Assembly (NCBI RefSeq): GCF_020907985.1
Contig: NZ_JAJJPA010000040.1
Location: forward strand, 1-61,589
Direction: 5' to 3'
Length of the DNA stretch: 61,589 nucleotides
DNA from: Kitasatospora humi
GTDB taxonomy: Bacteria > Actinomycetota > Actinomycetes > Streptomycetales > Streptomycetaceae
Numbering within the stretch: position 1 is the stretch's first letter; every line of letters begins with the position of its first letter. The translations under genes and the position numbers were made by a program. A model generated the notes under the pieces. It worked only from the letters and a program-made list of their open reading frames with translations, made no database searches and was not told the DNA's origin. This document shows positions 49,635 through 60,216 of this stretch, in pieces.

Positions 49635-51548
49635 TCAGGCCTCGTTGGCGCCCGCGTACATCTCGGTCACCGCGTCGGCGTAGGTCCGCTCGACCACCGG
49701 GCGCTTGATCTTGAGGCTCGGAGTGAGCTCACCGTGCTCGATGTCCAGGTCGCGCGGCAGGATGGTGAACTTCTTGAGCGTCTGCCAGCGCTGCAGGTCG
49801 CCGTTGAGGCGCTTCACGAAGCCCTCGATCAGGGTGTGGACCTCGGCGGAGGTGACCACCTCGGCGTAGCCGCGGCCCTTCATCCCGTGCTCGGCGGCCC
49901 ACGGCATGATCACCGTCTCGTCCAGTGTGATCAGCGCGGTGCAGAAGTTGCGCCCGTTGCCGATCACCAGGATGTTGCTGACGAACGGGCAGACCGCCTT
50001 GAACTTGCCCTCGATCTCACTGGGCGCGACGTACTTGCCGCCCGAGGTCTTGAACATGTCCTTCTTGCGGTCGGTGATCCGCAGGTAGCCGCCCTGGGCC
50101 AGCTCGCCGATGTCGCCGGTGTGGAACCAGCCGTCCGCCTCCAGCACCTCGGCGGTCTGCTCGGACAGGTTGTGGTAGCCGGTCATCACGCCGGGGCCGC
50201 GCAGCAGGATCTCGCCGTCCTCGGCGATCCGCACCTCGCTGCCCGGCAGCGGCAGCCCGACGGTGCCGACCCGGAAGTCGTCCTCGTGGTTGACCGTGAT
50301 GCCGGCGCTGGTCTCGGTGAGGCCGTAGCCCTCCAGGATCGGCACCCCGACCCCGGCGAAGAAGTAGGCGATCTCGGGGGCCAGTGCGGCGCTGCCGGAG
50401 ACCGAGCCGCGCAGCCGGCCACCGAACGCGGCCCGGATCTTGGCGTAGACCAGCTTGTCGGCCAGCGCGTGCTGGATCCGCAGGCCGAGCGGCGCGCTGT
50501 CCCGGCCGGTGGCGACCCGGCTGTCCTGGACCGTGTGGGCGTACTGCCGGGCCGTCCTGGCCGCCCACATGAAGATCTTGTACTTGGCGCCGCCCTCGGC
50601 CCGGGCCCGCCCGGCGATGCCGTTGTAGACCTTCTCGAAGATCCGCGGCACCGAGGCCATGATGGTCGGCTTGATCGCCGGCAGGTTGTGGATGATCCGG
50701 TCGACCCGGCCGTCCACCGCCATCACATGGCCGGTGTGGACCTGGCCGGAGATCAGTGACTTGCCGAAGACGTGGGCGAGCGGCAGCCACATGTACTGCA
50801 CGTCGTCGGGGCGCAGCAGACCGCTGTCGGCCTGGGCGACGGCCTGGTACGACCAGGTGTCGTGGGCCAGCCGGACCCCCTTGGGCCGGCCGGTGGTGCC
50901 CGAGGTGTACACCAGGGTGGCGAGCTGCTGCGGGCTGATCCCCTCGACCGCCCGCCGCACCACCTCCGGATCGCCCTTGCGCAGGGCGGCGCCGCGCTGC
51001 TCCAGCTCGGCCAGCGAGATGATGGTCAGCCCCTCGGCGGCCGGCAGCTCGCCCGGCAGGTCGAAGACGACCACGGTGGCCAGGTCGGGCAGCTCGGCCC
51101 GCCCCTCGAGTGCCTTGTCCAACTGCTTGCCGTTCTCGGCGAACAGCAGCCGGCTGCCGGAGTCGGCCAGGATGTAGCCGGTCTCGTCGGCGTTGGTGCT
51201 GGGGTAGACGGTCGTCACGGCGGCCCCGGCGCACATGGCGCCCATGTCGGCGAGGATCCACTCGATCCGGGTGGAGGAGGCCAGCGCCACCCGCTCCTCC
51301 GCCTGGATCCCGAGGTCCAGCAGGCCGGCGGCGATGTCGTACACCCGGTCCGCGGTCTGCTGCCAGGTGAGCGAGCGCCACTGCTCGGCGCCCGGTGCCC
51401 CGTCCGCCGCATGATCGTCAACTGGAACCGGGTAGCGGTATGCCTCGGCGTTGGGTGTGGCCTCTACCCTGCTGAGGAACACATGGGCCACTGAGGCTGG
51501 GCGCCCGGCGATCGTGTCGGAGCCGATGACGGACTGCGCGGTACTCAA
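49635..51548 (-). CDS. Long-chain fatty acid-CoA ligase (AMP-binding)
   Basis: Activates fatty acids through an adenylate. The 637-residue enzyme has the AMP-binding motif LATLVYTSGTTGRPKGVRLA, then YGLTETSAGI, and the C-terminal TGDIGELAQGGYLRITDRKKD with the catalytic Lys region KIKRPVVER. The length fits FadD15-type enzymes of actinobacteria. A TTG start after GGAGG at five bases is used. A 12-base direct repeat lies upstream and may be a regulator site. The gene is divergent to the ABC exporter pair. Confidence 0.94.
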   Translation of the reverse strand: MSTAQSVIGSDTIAGRPASVAHVFLSRVEATPNAEAYRYPVPVDDHAADGAPGAEQWRSLTWQQTADRVYDIAAGLLDLGIQAEERVALASSTRIEWILADMGAMCAGAAVTTVYPSTNADETGYILADSGSRLLFAENGKQLDKALEGRAELPDLATVVVFDLPGELPAAEGLTIISLAELEQRGAALRKGDPEVVRRAVEGISPQQLATLVYTSGTTGRPKGVRLAHDTWSYQAVAQADSGLLRPDDVQYMWLPLAHVFGKSLISGQVHTGHVMAVDGRVDRIIHNLPAIKPTIMASVPRIFEKVYNGIAGRARAEGGAKYKIFMWAARTARQYAHTVQDSRVATGRDSAPLGLRIQHALADKLVYAKIRAAFGGRLRGSVSGSAALAPEIAYFFAGVGVPILEGYGLTETSAGITVNHEDDFRVGTVGLPLPGSEVRIAEDGEILLRGPGVMTGYHNLSEQTAEVLEADGWFHTGDIGELAQGGYLRITDRKKDMFKTSGGKYVAPSEIEGKFKAVCPFVSNILVIGNGRNFCTALITLDETVIMPWAAEHGMKGRGYAEVVTSAEVHTLIEGFVKRLNGDLQRWQTLKKFTILPRDLDIEHGELTPSLKIKRPVVERTYADAVTEMYAGANEA

Positions 51549-51854
51549 CGAGACCTCCGGGGGACCTGGTGGCCGAGGGTGGATGCCGGGCGCTGGTGGG
51601 GGTTGGGCGACCCGGCAGCTTGTTGACTGGCGAGTAATTAACTGGCGAGTAACAAGGTTGCCGACAGCCTAGAACCAACCGGCCCTGCTGTTAAGAGGGC
51701 AAGCCGTCTTGCACTCCGGCGCGGACGCAGTGCAGTCACCAATACCGGACGCTGCCGTGCGCTGTCAGCGGATCGCGGAGACGCCCCACTGACGGGTCCA
51801 GAAAAGTACGAAAATGAGGGTGCGAATCCTCCTGCCGACAACGAGAGTGTCCGA
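51549..51854. other. Divergent promoter region between acyl-CoA ligase and ABC exporter
   Basis: 306 bases with no gene. It holds the direct repeat at 51626-51652 described separately, and an inverted repeat GCAAG-CCGT-CTTGC at 51699-51712 nearer the ABC genes, which may be an operator for them. No transcription start can be fixed. Confidence 0.5.
51626..51652. promoter_or_regulatory. Direct repeat upstream of the acyl-CoA ligase
   Basis: ACTGGCGAGTAA occurs at 51626-51637 and again at 51641-51652, 15 bases apart. The TTACTCGCCAGTTAA form on the other strand is a partly palindromic TetR-type motif, so this is a candidate site for a fatty-acid regulator. Binding is inferred. Confidence 0.5.
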
Positions 51855-53588
51855 GTGCTGATCCGACTCCTCAAGGCCCATCTCGGGCCCTACAAACAAG
51901 CCGTGCTGGCACTGGTCGTGCTCCAGCTGATCTCCACCATAGCCGCGCTCTATCTGCCCACTCTCAACGCCGACATCATCAACTACGGTGTGGTCAAGGG
52001 GAACACGGGCTACATCATGCAGACCGGCGGCGTCATGATCGCCGTCACCCTCGCCCAGGCGGCCTGCTCCATCGGCGCCGTCTACTACGGTGCCCGCACC
52101 GCGATGGCGGTCGGCCGCGACATCCGCGCCTCGGTCTTCGACCAGGTGCAGCGGTTCTCCGCCCGCGAACTGGGCCAGTTCGGCGCCCCTTCGCTGATCA
52201 CCCGCACCACCAATGACGTCCAGCAGATCCAGACGGTGCTGCTGATGAGCTTCACCCTGGTGGTGGCGGCGCCGATCATGTGCGTGGGCGGCATCATCAT
52301 GGCGCTCAACCAGGACGTGCCGCTCTCCAGCCTGCTGGTGATCGTGGTGCCGGTGCTGGGCGCGATCGTCACCCTGCTGGTCCGGCTGCTCCGCCCGGCG
52401 TTCCGCAGCCTGCAGCAGCGCATCGACAAGGTGAACCGGATCCTGCGCGAGCAGATCACCGGGATCCGGGTGATCCGGGCCTTCGTCAAGGACGGCCACG
52501 AGCGGCAGCGGTTCGCGGAGGCCAACGACGGCCTCACCGCGGTCTCGCTGCGCACCGGCCGGATCCAGGCCCTGATGTTCCCCTGCGTGATGCTGGTGGT
52601 GAACGTCTCGACGATCGCCGTCTCCTGGTTCGGTGCGCACCGCATCGCCGGCGGCGGCATGCAGATCGGCGCCCTGATGGCGTTTCAGTCCTACCTGATG
52701 CAGATCCTGATGAGCGTCATGATGGCCACCTTCATGTTCATGATGGTGCCGCGCGCCGAGGTCTGCGCCGAGCGCGTCGTGGAGGTGCTGGACACCGACT
52801 CCAGTGTGGTCCCGCCGACCGCGCCGGTCACCGAGCTGCGCTCGCACGGCCACCTGGAGCTGCGCTCCGCCGACTTCCGCTACCCGGGTGCCGAGGCCTC
52901 GGTGCTGCGCGGCATCGACCTGGTGGCCCGCCCCGGCGAGACCACCGCGGTGATCGGTTCCACCGGCAGCGGCAAGACCACCCTGCTCGGCTTGGTCCCC
53001 CGGCTCTTCGACGCCACCGGCGGCCAGGTGCTGGTCAACGGCGTGGACGTCCGCGAGATCGCACCCGAGGTGCTGGCCCGCACGGTCGGTCTGGTGCCGC
53101 AGAAGCCCTACCTGTTCACCGGCACCGTGGCCAGCAACCTGCGTTACGGCCGCCCCGACGCCACCGACGAGGAGCTCTGGGCCGCGCTGGAGACGGCGCA
53201 GGCCAAGGACTTCGTCGAGAAGCTTGACGACGGCCTCCAGGCCCCGGTCGCCCAGGGCGGCAGCAACTTCTCCGGCGGCCAGCGCCAGCGCCTGGCGATC
53301 GCCCGCACCCTGGTCCGCAAGCCGGAGATCTACCTCTTCGACGACTCCTTCTCGGCCCTCGACTACGCCACCGACGCCAGGCTGCGCGCCGCGCTCGGCC
53401 AGGAGACCGCCGACGCCACCGTGCTGATCGTGGCCCAGCGGGTGAGCACCATCCGAGACGCCGATCGGATCATCGTGCTGGACGAGGGTGCCGTGGTCGG
53501 CACCGGAACCCACCACGAACTGATGGCCGACAACCCGACGTACCGGGAGATCGTGCTCTCCCAGCTCACCGAGCAGGAGGCGGCGTGA
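51855..53588 (+). CDS. ABC exporter half, degenerate ATPase site
   Basis: A 577-residue exporter with an N-terminal six-TM domain (LALVVLQLISTIAALYLPTL and following) and an ATPase domain. It has Walker A GSTGSGKTTLL and signature FSGGQRQRLA, but its Walker B is EIYLFDDSFSALD, with Asp in the place of the catalytic Glu. This marks one non-hydrolysing site. It overlaps the next gene by a GTGA junction. With that partner it forms a heterodimeric exporter; lipid, peptide or drug substrates are possible. The start is a GTG without a strong ribosome site. Confidence 0.9.
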   Translation: MLIRLLKAHLGPYKQAVLALVVLQLISTIAALYLPTLNADIINYGVVKGNTGYIMQTGGVMIAVTLAQAACSIGAVYYGARTAMAVGRDIRASVFDQVQRFSARELGQFGAPSLITRTTNDVQQIQTVLLMSFTLVVAAPIMCVGGIIMALNQDVPLSSLLVIVVPVLGAIVTLLVRLLRPAFRSLQQRIDKVNRILREQITGIRVIRAFVKDGHERQRFAEANDGLTAVSLRTGRIQALMFPCVMLVVNVSTIAVSWFGAHRIAGGGMQIGALMAFQSYLMQILMSVMMATFMFMMVPRAEVCAERVVEVLDTDSSVVPPTAPVTELRSHGHLELRSADFRYPGAEASVLRGIDLVARPGETTAVIGSTGSGKTTLLGLVPRLFDATGGQVLVNGVDVREIAPEVLARTVGLVPQKPYLFTGTVASNLRYGRPDATDEELWAALETAQAKDFVEKLDDGLQAPVAQGGSNFSGGQRQRLAIARTLVRKPEIYLFDDSFSALDYATDARLRAALGQETADATVLIVAQRVSTIRDADRIIVLDEGAVVGTGTHHELMADNPTYREIVLSQLTEQEAA

Positions 53589-55540
53589 CCACCTCGCACA
53601 AGCCCGGCAGTTCGCAGGACGCCGCGGCCCGGCGCGGCGGGCCCGGCCCCGGCCGGTTCATGAACGCCGGCACCGAGAAGTCCCTCGATTTCAAGAACAG
53701 CAGCAAGCGGGTGCTCGGCCTGCTCCGCCCCGAGCGCGTGCCGATCTTCGGCATGCTGCTGCTCGGCGCGCTCAGCGTGGCCTGCGCGGTGGCCGGCCCC
53801 AAGCTGCTCGGGAACGCCACCAACCTGATCGTCAAGGGCGCGATCGGCCCGAAGTTCCACAGCCAGGCGGAGCTCGACGCGGTCACCCGCAGCAACGACC
53901 GGACGGCGGCCCTGCTGCGGACCCTGCACCTGACGCCCGGCAAGGGCATGGACTACCACGCGATCGGCACCCTGCTGCTCTGGGTGCTGCTGATCTACGT
54001 GTGCTCCGCGGTCTTCGGCGTCGTGCAGGGCCGGCTGGCCGCCCGGGTGATCAACCGCGCCGTCAACCGGCTGCGCGCCGAGGTGGACGCCAAGCTCACC
54101 CGGCTGCCGCTCAGCTACTTCGACAAGCAGCCGCGCGGCGAGGTGCTCAGCCGGGTCACCAATGACATCGACAACATCGGCCAGTCCATGCAGCAGAGCA
54201 TGGGCCAGCTGGTGAACTCGCTGCTCACCGTGGTCGGCGTGCTGGCGATGATGTTCTGGATCTCCTGGCTGCTGGCCCTGATCGCACTGATATCGGTACC
54301 GCTCTCGGTGGTCGTCGCGGCTCGGGTCGGCAAGAAGGCGCAGCCGCAGTTCGTCTCGCAGTGGGCGACCACCGGCAAGCTGAACGCGCACATCGAGGAG
54401 ATGTACACCGGCCACGCCCTGGTCAAGGTCTTCGGCCGGCAGAAGGAGGCCGCCGAGGTCTTCGAGCGGGAGAACGAGGCGCTCTTCGCCTCCAGCTTCA
54501 AGGCCCAGTTCATCTCCGGGATCATCCAGCCGGCGATGTTCTTCATCGGCAACCTGAACTACGTGCTGGTCGCGGTGGTCGGCGGCCTGCGGGTGGCGAG
54601 CGGCGCGCTCTCCATCGGTGACGTGCAGGCCTTCATCCAGTACTCCCGGCAGTTCAGCCAGCCGCTCACCCAGGTCGCCAGCATGGCGAACCTGGTGCAG
54701 TCCGGGGTCGCCTCGGCCGAGCGGGTCTTCGAACTGCTGGACTCCGAGGAGCAGTCCGCCGATCCGCAGCGCCCCGAGCGGCCCGCGGAGCTGCGCGGCC
54801 TGGTCTCCTTCGAGGACGTCTCGTTCCGCTACGAGCCGGAGAAGCCGCTGATCGAGGGGCTCAGTCTGAAGGTGGAGCCCGGCCAGACGGTGGCCATCGT
54901 CGGCCCGACCGGCGCCGGCAAGACCACCCTGGTCAACCTCCTGATGCGGTTCTACGAGGTGAGCGGCGGCCGGATCACCCTGGACGGGGTGGACATCGCG
55001 GCGATGTCCCGTGAGGAACTGCGCTCAGGCATCGGCATGGTGCTTCAGGACACCTGGCTGTTCGGCGGCACCATTGCCGAGAACATCGCCTACGGCGCCA
55101 ACGGTGCCAGCCGCGAGCAGGTGATCGAGGCGGCCAGGGCCGCGCACGTGGACCGCTTCGTGCGGACCCTGCCCGACGGCTACGACACCGTCATCGACGA
55201 CGAGGGCACCGGGGTCAGCGCCGGCGAGAAGCAGCTGATCACCATCGCCCGGGCGTTCCTGGCCCAGCCGTCGATCCTGGTGCTGGACGAGGCGACCAGT
55301 TCGGTGGACACCCGTACCGAGGTGCTGATCCAGCGCGCCATGGCCCGACTGCGCAGCGGCCGGACCAGCTTCGTGATCGCGCACCGGCTGTCCACCATCC
55401 GTGACGCCGACGTGATCCTGGTGATGGAGAGCGGATCGATCGTCGAGCAGGGCTCGCACGACGAGCTGATCGACGCCGGCGGCGCCTACGCCCGGCTCTA
55501 CCAGGCGCAGTTCGCGCAGGCGGTGGCGGAGACCGAGTGA
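53585..55540 (+). CDS. ABC exporter half, canonical catalytic Glu
   Basis: A 651-residue partner of the previous gene. It has a longer N-terminal arm (about 40 residues, Gly/Pro-rich), six TM segments, and a nucleotide domain with Walker A GPTGAGKTTLVN and Walker B ILVLDEATSSVD, where the catalytic Glu is kept. The signature is VSAGEKQL in place of LSGGQ. Thus the two halves have one active and one degenerate site, as in TM287/288-type exporters. It ends before a 24-base perfect stem-loop. Confidence 0.9.
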   Translation: MTTSHKPGSSQDAAARRGGPGPGRFMNAGTEKSLDFKNSSKRVLGLLRPERVPIFGMLLLGALSVACAVAGPKLLGNATNLIVKGAIGPKFHSQAELDAVTRSNDRTAALLRTLHLTPGKGMDYHAIGTLLLWVLLIYVCSAVFGVVQGRLAARVINRAVNRLRAEVDAKLTRLPLSYFDKQPRGEVLSRVTNDIDNIGQSMQQSMGQLVNSLLTVVGVLAMMFWISWLLALIALISVPLSVVVAARVGKKAQPQFVSQWATTGKLNAHIEEMYTGHALVKVFGRQKEAAEVFERENEALFASSFKAQFISGIIQPAMFFIGNLNYVLVAVVGGLRVASGALSIGDVQAFIQYSRQFSQPLTQVASMANLVQSGVASAERVFELLDSEEQSADPQRPERPAELRGLVSFEDVSFRYEPEKPLIEGLSLKVEPGQTVAIVGPTGAGKTTLVNLLMRFYEVSGGRITLDGVDIAAMSREELRSGIGMVLQDTWLFGGTIAENIAYGANGASREQVIEAARAAHVDRFVRTLPDGYDTVIDDEGTGVSAGEKQLITIARAFLAQPSILVLDEATSSVDTRTEVLIQRAMARLRSGRTSFVIAHRLSTIRDADVILVMESGSIVEQGSHDELIDAGGAYARLYQAQFAQAVAETE

Positions 55541-55545
55541 CGCCG

Positions 55546-55597
55546 AACGCCGGAGGGGCCGTCGACCACGGTGGTGGTCGACGGCCCCTCCGGCGTT
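55546..55597. terminator. Bidirectional terminator, 24-base perfect stem
   Basis: Arms 55546-55569 and 55574-55597 are exact complements with a four-base GGTG loop. It lies between the ABC genes and the convergent lepA, ending both. Confidence 0.9.
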
Positions 55598-55638
55598 GCG
55601 GAGCCGGTTGCTCCCCCGGCGTCCCCGGGAGCCCGGGG

Positions 55639-57510
<1,872 letters not shown>

Positions 57511-57759
57511 CTTGGTCCGATTCTCCGTGGTCGTCCGGGGCCGACTTTGTCGCCTGCCCGAGGAGCCCTGTTGGGCTTGAGGAAACCAGGGCTTGCTCCA
57601 TCTTCCCACGCGAGGGGCACACGGTGCCGGTTTGGGGGGCGCGGAGGTGCCCTGGTAGCGTTGGCCGCTGCACCGCGCTTCGGCATGCCCTCTCAGCTGG
57701 TCCGTTGCGGCCGGTGCACACCCTGTTCCACTGATGACTGACAAGACTGAGGCACTTTC

Positions 57760-58017
57760 GTGGCGAACATCAAGTCCCAGATCAAGCGCAACAAGACCAA
57801 CGAGAAGGCGCGCCTGCGCAACAAGGCCGTCAAGTCGGAGCTGAAGACCGCGCTGCGCAAGGCCCGCGAGGCCGCTGCCGCCGGCGAGACCGAGAAGGCC
57901 GCCGAGCTCGCTCGCGTCGCCTCCAAGAAGCTCGACAAGGCCGTGAGCAAGGGCGTCATCCACAAGAACCAGGCTGCCAACAAGAAGTCGGCCATCACCA
58001 AGCAGGTCGCCGCCTGA
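57760..58017 (+). CDS. rpsT: Ribosomal protein S20
   Basis: An 85-residue 30S subunit protein. It begins MANIKSQIKRNKTNEKARLR and is rich in Lys/Arg/Ala, ending KKSAITKQVAA, as in all S20 proteins. A GTG start is used. It is divergent to lepA and convergent to holA. The stem-loop at 58175-58227 may end the transcript. Confidence 0.97.
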   Translation: MANIKSQIKRNKTNEKARLRNKAVKSELKTALRKAREAAAAGETEKAAELARVASKKLDKAVSKGVIHKNQAANKKSAITKQVAA

Positions 58018-58174
58018 GCTTCGCGCTCAGGGCAGCGGTAGCGCTGCCGAGTACCGTTCGCGGTACCTCCGTCGCAGGATGACTCCGGCCCTCTACCCGG
58101 ACTCCCGAGACGCGCACGACCACGCACCGCACGCGGCCTGCGTTCGCCACGCGGGTGCGGTGCACATGCTTCAA

Positions 58175-58227
58175 CGAGAGGCGCCGCGGTCCACTCCCCT
58201 CCCCGGGACGGACCGCGGCGCCTCTCG
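58175..58227. terminator. Stem-loop between rpsT and holA
   Basis: Arms 58175-58192 and 58210-58227 pair perfectly over 18 bases (CGAGAGGCGCCGCGGTCC on one side) with a 17-base loop. It separates the convergent rpsT and holA genes. Confidence 0.75.
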
Positions 58228-58253
58228 GCGTTTCCCCGGGAGTGCGGCCGGCC

Positions 58254-58301
58254 GGGGTTCGCGGGGTGCGGTTGGCGGGGGTTCGCGGGGTGCGGTTGGC
58301 G
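58254..58301. repeat. 24-base tandem repeat, two copies
   Basis: Two copies of a 24-base GGGGTTCGCGGGGTGCGGTT-type unit at 58254-58277 and 58278-58301, then a G-rich tail. It is non-coding by position. Confidence 0.7.
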
Positions 58302-58367
58302 GGGGGGTTGGCGGGGGCGCCTCGGGCGCAGGTGCCTTGAGCGGGGCCGCTCGGCGTCGGCCTGGCG

Positions 58368-59363
58368 TCAGTACGGGCGGGCACCCGAGCGGGCGGCCCG
58401 GGCCACGGTGACCACGGCCCGCTCCAGGGCGTAGGCGGGGTCATCCGAACCGCCCTTGACGGCAGCGTCGGCCTGGGCGATGGCGGTCAGCGCGACGGCC
58501 ACCCCATCACCCGTCCAGCCGCGCATCTGCTGCCGCACCCGGTCCACCTTCCACGGCGGCATGCCGAGCTCACGGGCCAGGTCCGCCGCGCGCATCGAGC
58601 GGTCCGCGGTGGCCAGCCGACCGATGCTGCGCACTCCGGAGGCCAGCGCGTAGGTGATGCCGGTCGGCGGCTGGCCGACCGCCAGCGCCCAGCGCAGCCG
58701 CTCCAGCGCGTCCGCCGCACGGCCGGTGACCGCCAGGTCGGCCACCTCGAAACCGGTCGCCTCGGCCCGGCCGCTGTAGTAACGGGCCACCACCCGCTCG
58801 TCGATCGGTCCCTCGACGTCGGCGGTCAACTGGCTGGCGGCGGCGGCCAGCTCACGCAGGTCACCGCCGAGCGCATCCAGCAGCGCCTGGCAGGCCTCCG
58901 GACTGGCCGAACGGCCGAGCGCCTTGAACTCGCCACGGACGAACGCGACCCGCTCCCCCGCCTTGGTCAGCTTGGCGCACTGCACCTCGCGGGCCCCCGC
59001 CTTGCGCGCCGCGTCCAGCAGGCCCTTTCCCTTGGCGCCACCGGCGTGCACCAGCACCACGATCACCTCGTCGGCCGGCGCCGCGAGATAGGCCTTGAGC
59101 TCCTTGACCGAGTCGGCCGCCAAGTCCTGCGCGGCCCGGACCACGATCACCTTGCGCTCGGCGAACAGCGAAGGAGTCGTCAACTCGGCCAGGCTGCCCG
59201 GCTGCAGGGCCCCGGGTGCGAGATCCCGCACGTCGGTGTCCGGGTCGGCTGCTCTGGCCGCCGCCACCACCTGGGCGACCGCGCGATCGAGCAGCAACTC
59301 CTCCTGGCCGACCGCGAGGGTCAGCGGGGCGAGCAGGTCATCGGGTGCACTCTTCCTGGCCAT
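58368..59363 (-). CDS. holA: DNA polymerase III subunit delta
   Basis: Clamp-loader subunit that opens the sliding clamp. The 331-residue protein has the N-terminal RecQ-like fold (LTLAVGQEELLLDRAVAQVV), the clamp-contact LTTPSLFAERKVIVVRAAQD, and the helical collar ending AYALERAVVTVARAARSG. The low overall similarity is usual for this family, so identification rests on the pattern and synteny beside rpsT and lepA. It is convergent to rpsT. Confidence 0.92.
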   Translation of the reverse strand: MARKSAPDDLLAPLTLAVGQEELLLDRAVAQVVAAARAADPDTDVRDLAPGALQPGSLAELTTPSLFAERKVIVVRAAQDLAADSVKELKAYLAAPADEVIVVLVHAGGAKGKGLLDAARKAGAREVQCAKLTKAGERVAFVRGEFKALGRSASPEACQALLDALGGDLRELAAAASQLTADVEGPIDERVVARYYSGRAEATGFEVADLAVTGRAADALERLRWALAVGQPPTGITYALASGVRSIGRLATADRSMRAADLARELGMPPWKVDRVRQQMRGWTGDGVAVALTAIAQADAAVKGGSDDPAYALERAVVTVARAARSGARPY

Positions 59364-59425
59364 CGCCTACCAGCATCCCACGGGCCGCCGACAGGCCCGG
59401 CGCTTCGGGCCGCCACAATGACCCC

Positions 59426-59707
59426 ATGAGCTCGCGCGATGACCGAACCACCACCCCCGCCGGCCGCCAGCTGCTGGTGCTCGCCGACCGTGACGCCGCC
59501 GAGGAGGTGGCCGGGGAGATGGCGGAGCGGTGGCCCGAGCTGGGTCCGTTCGAGCTGGTCCGCGACGCCCTGGCCGGCGAGGACGATGCCGAGGACGCCC
59601 AGTGGCTGGTGGTGCTGGAGGAGCCCGCCGAGGGCTGGGCTCCGGCGGTCGTGGCGGCCGTGGACGCGCTGGTGGCCGAGCACGAGGGCTGGCGCGAGGA
59701 CGGCTGA
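59426..59707 (+). CDS. Small acidic unknown protein
   Basis: A 93-residue protein MSSRDDRTTTPAGRQLLVLA... with an acidic C-terminal half (GEDDAEDAQWLVVLEEPAEG) and no TM segment. The starting ATG is picked because the rest of the frame upstream would overlap holA. It is divergent to holA and is followed by transposase debris. No family is recognised. Confidence 0.65.
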   Translation: MSSRDDRTTTPAGRQLLVLADRDAAEEVAGEMAERWPELGPFELVRDALAGEDDAEDAQWLVVLEEPAEGWAPAVVAAVDALVAEHEGWREDG

Positions 59708-59841
59708 ACCGCCCCGCACCGGGATGGCCGCACGGCGGTGGGCGCGGTGCGGCGCGCCGGGGTGGCGGTGCAGCGCCGGTATGGCGGTGCAGCGCGCCGG
59801 GGTGGCAGTGGTTGCGCCGGTGCGGCGGTGCAGCGCCGGTA

Positions 59842-60174
59842 AACGGCAAGAAGATCCTGCGCTGGGCCAAGAACAACAACGTCCACCTCGGCCTCACCCC
59901 GACCAGCGCATCCTGGGCCAACCCGATCGAGGCACACTTCGGACCACTGCGGCAGTTCACGCTCGCCAACTCGAACCATCCGAACCACACAGTTCAGACC
60001 CGCGAACTGCACCGCTACCTGCGGTGGCGCAACGCCAACGCCCGCCACCCCGACCTCCTCGCAGCCCAACGCCGCGAACGCGCCCGCACCCGCACCCGCA
60101 CCCGCACCCGCACCCGCACCCGCAGCGAGAATGGCCTGCGCTGGGGAGGCCGAAGTCAAGCAGCCGCAGTCTGA
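59842..60174 (+). mobile_element. IS630-family transposase C-terminal remnant
   Basis: The frame AKNNNVHLGLTPTSASWANP followed by IEAHFGPLRQFTLANSNHPN and REL-HRYLRWRNANARHPDL is the DDE-domain end of IS630-type transposases. The 5' three quarters and both inverted ends are missing. Its start is joined to GCGGTGCAGCGCCGGTA repeats, and its tail is expanded by a CGCACC repeat. It is non-functional. Confidence 0.85.
60085..60126 (+). repeat. CGCACC hexamer tandem repeat
   Basis: Six perfect CGCACC copies at 60085-60120 and one CGCAGC to 60126. It encodes Arg-Thr repeats in the transposase remnant and is a likely slippage site. Confidence 0.9.
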
Positions 60175-60216
60175 ACTGCCCGTCTTTCCTGGCGACCGCG
60201 CGCTACGGTGGGGTAC

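Larger units (their letters stand above)
58018..58367. other. Intergenic region between rpsT and holA
   Basis: 350 bases with no gene. It contains the stem-loop at 58175-58227 and the 24-base tandem repeat at 58254-58301, both listed separately. The first 150 bases hold no other clear feature. Confidence 0.55.

Noticed and set aside
59842..60174. Complete insertion sequence
   Set aside because: Only the transposase C-terminus is present, and no terminal inverted repeats or target duplication were found.
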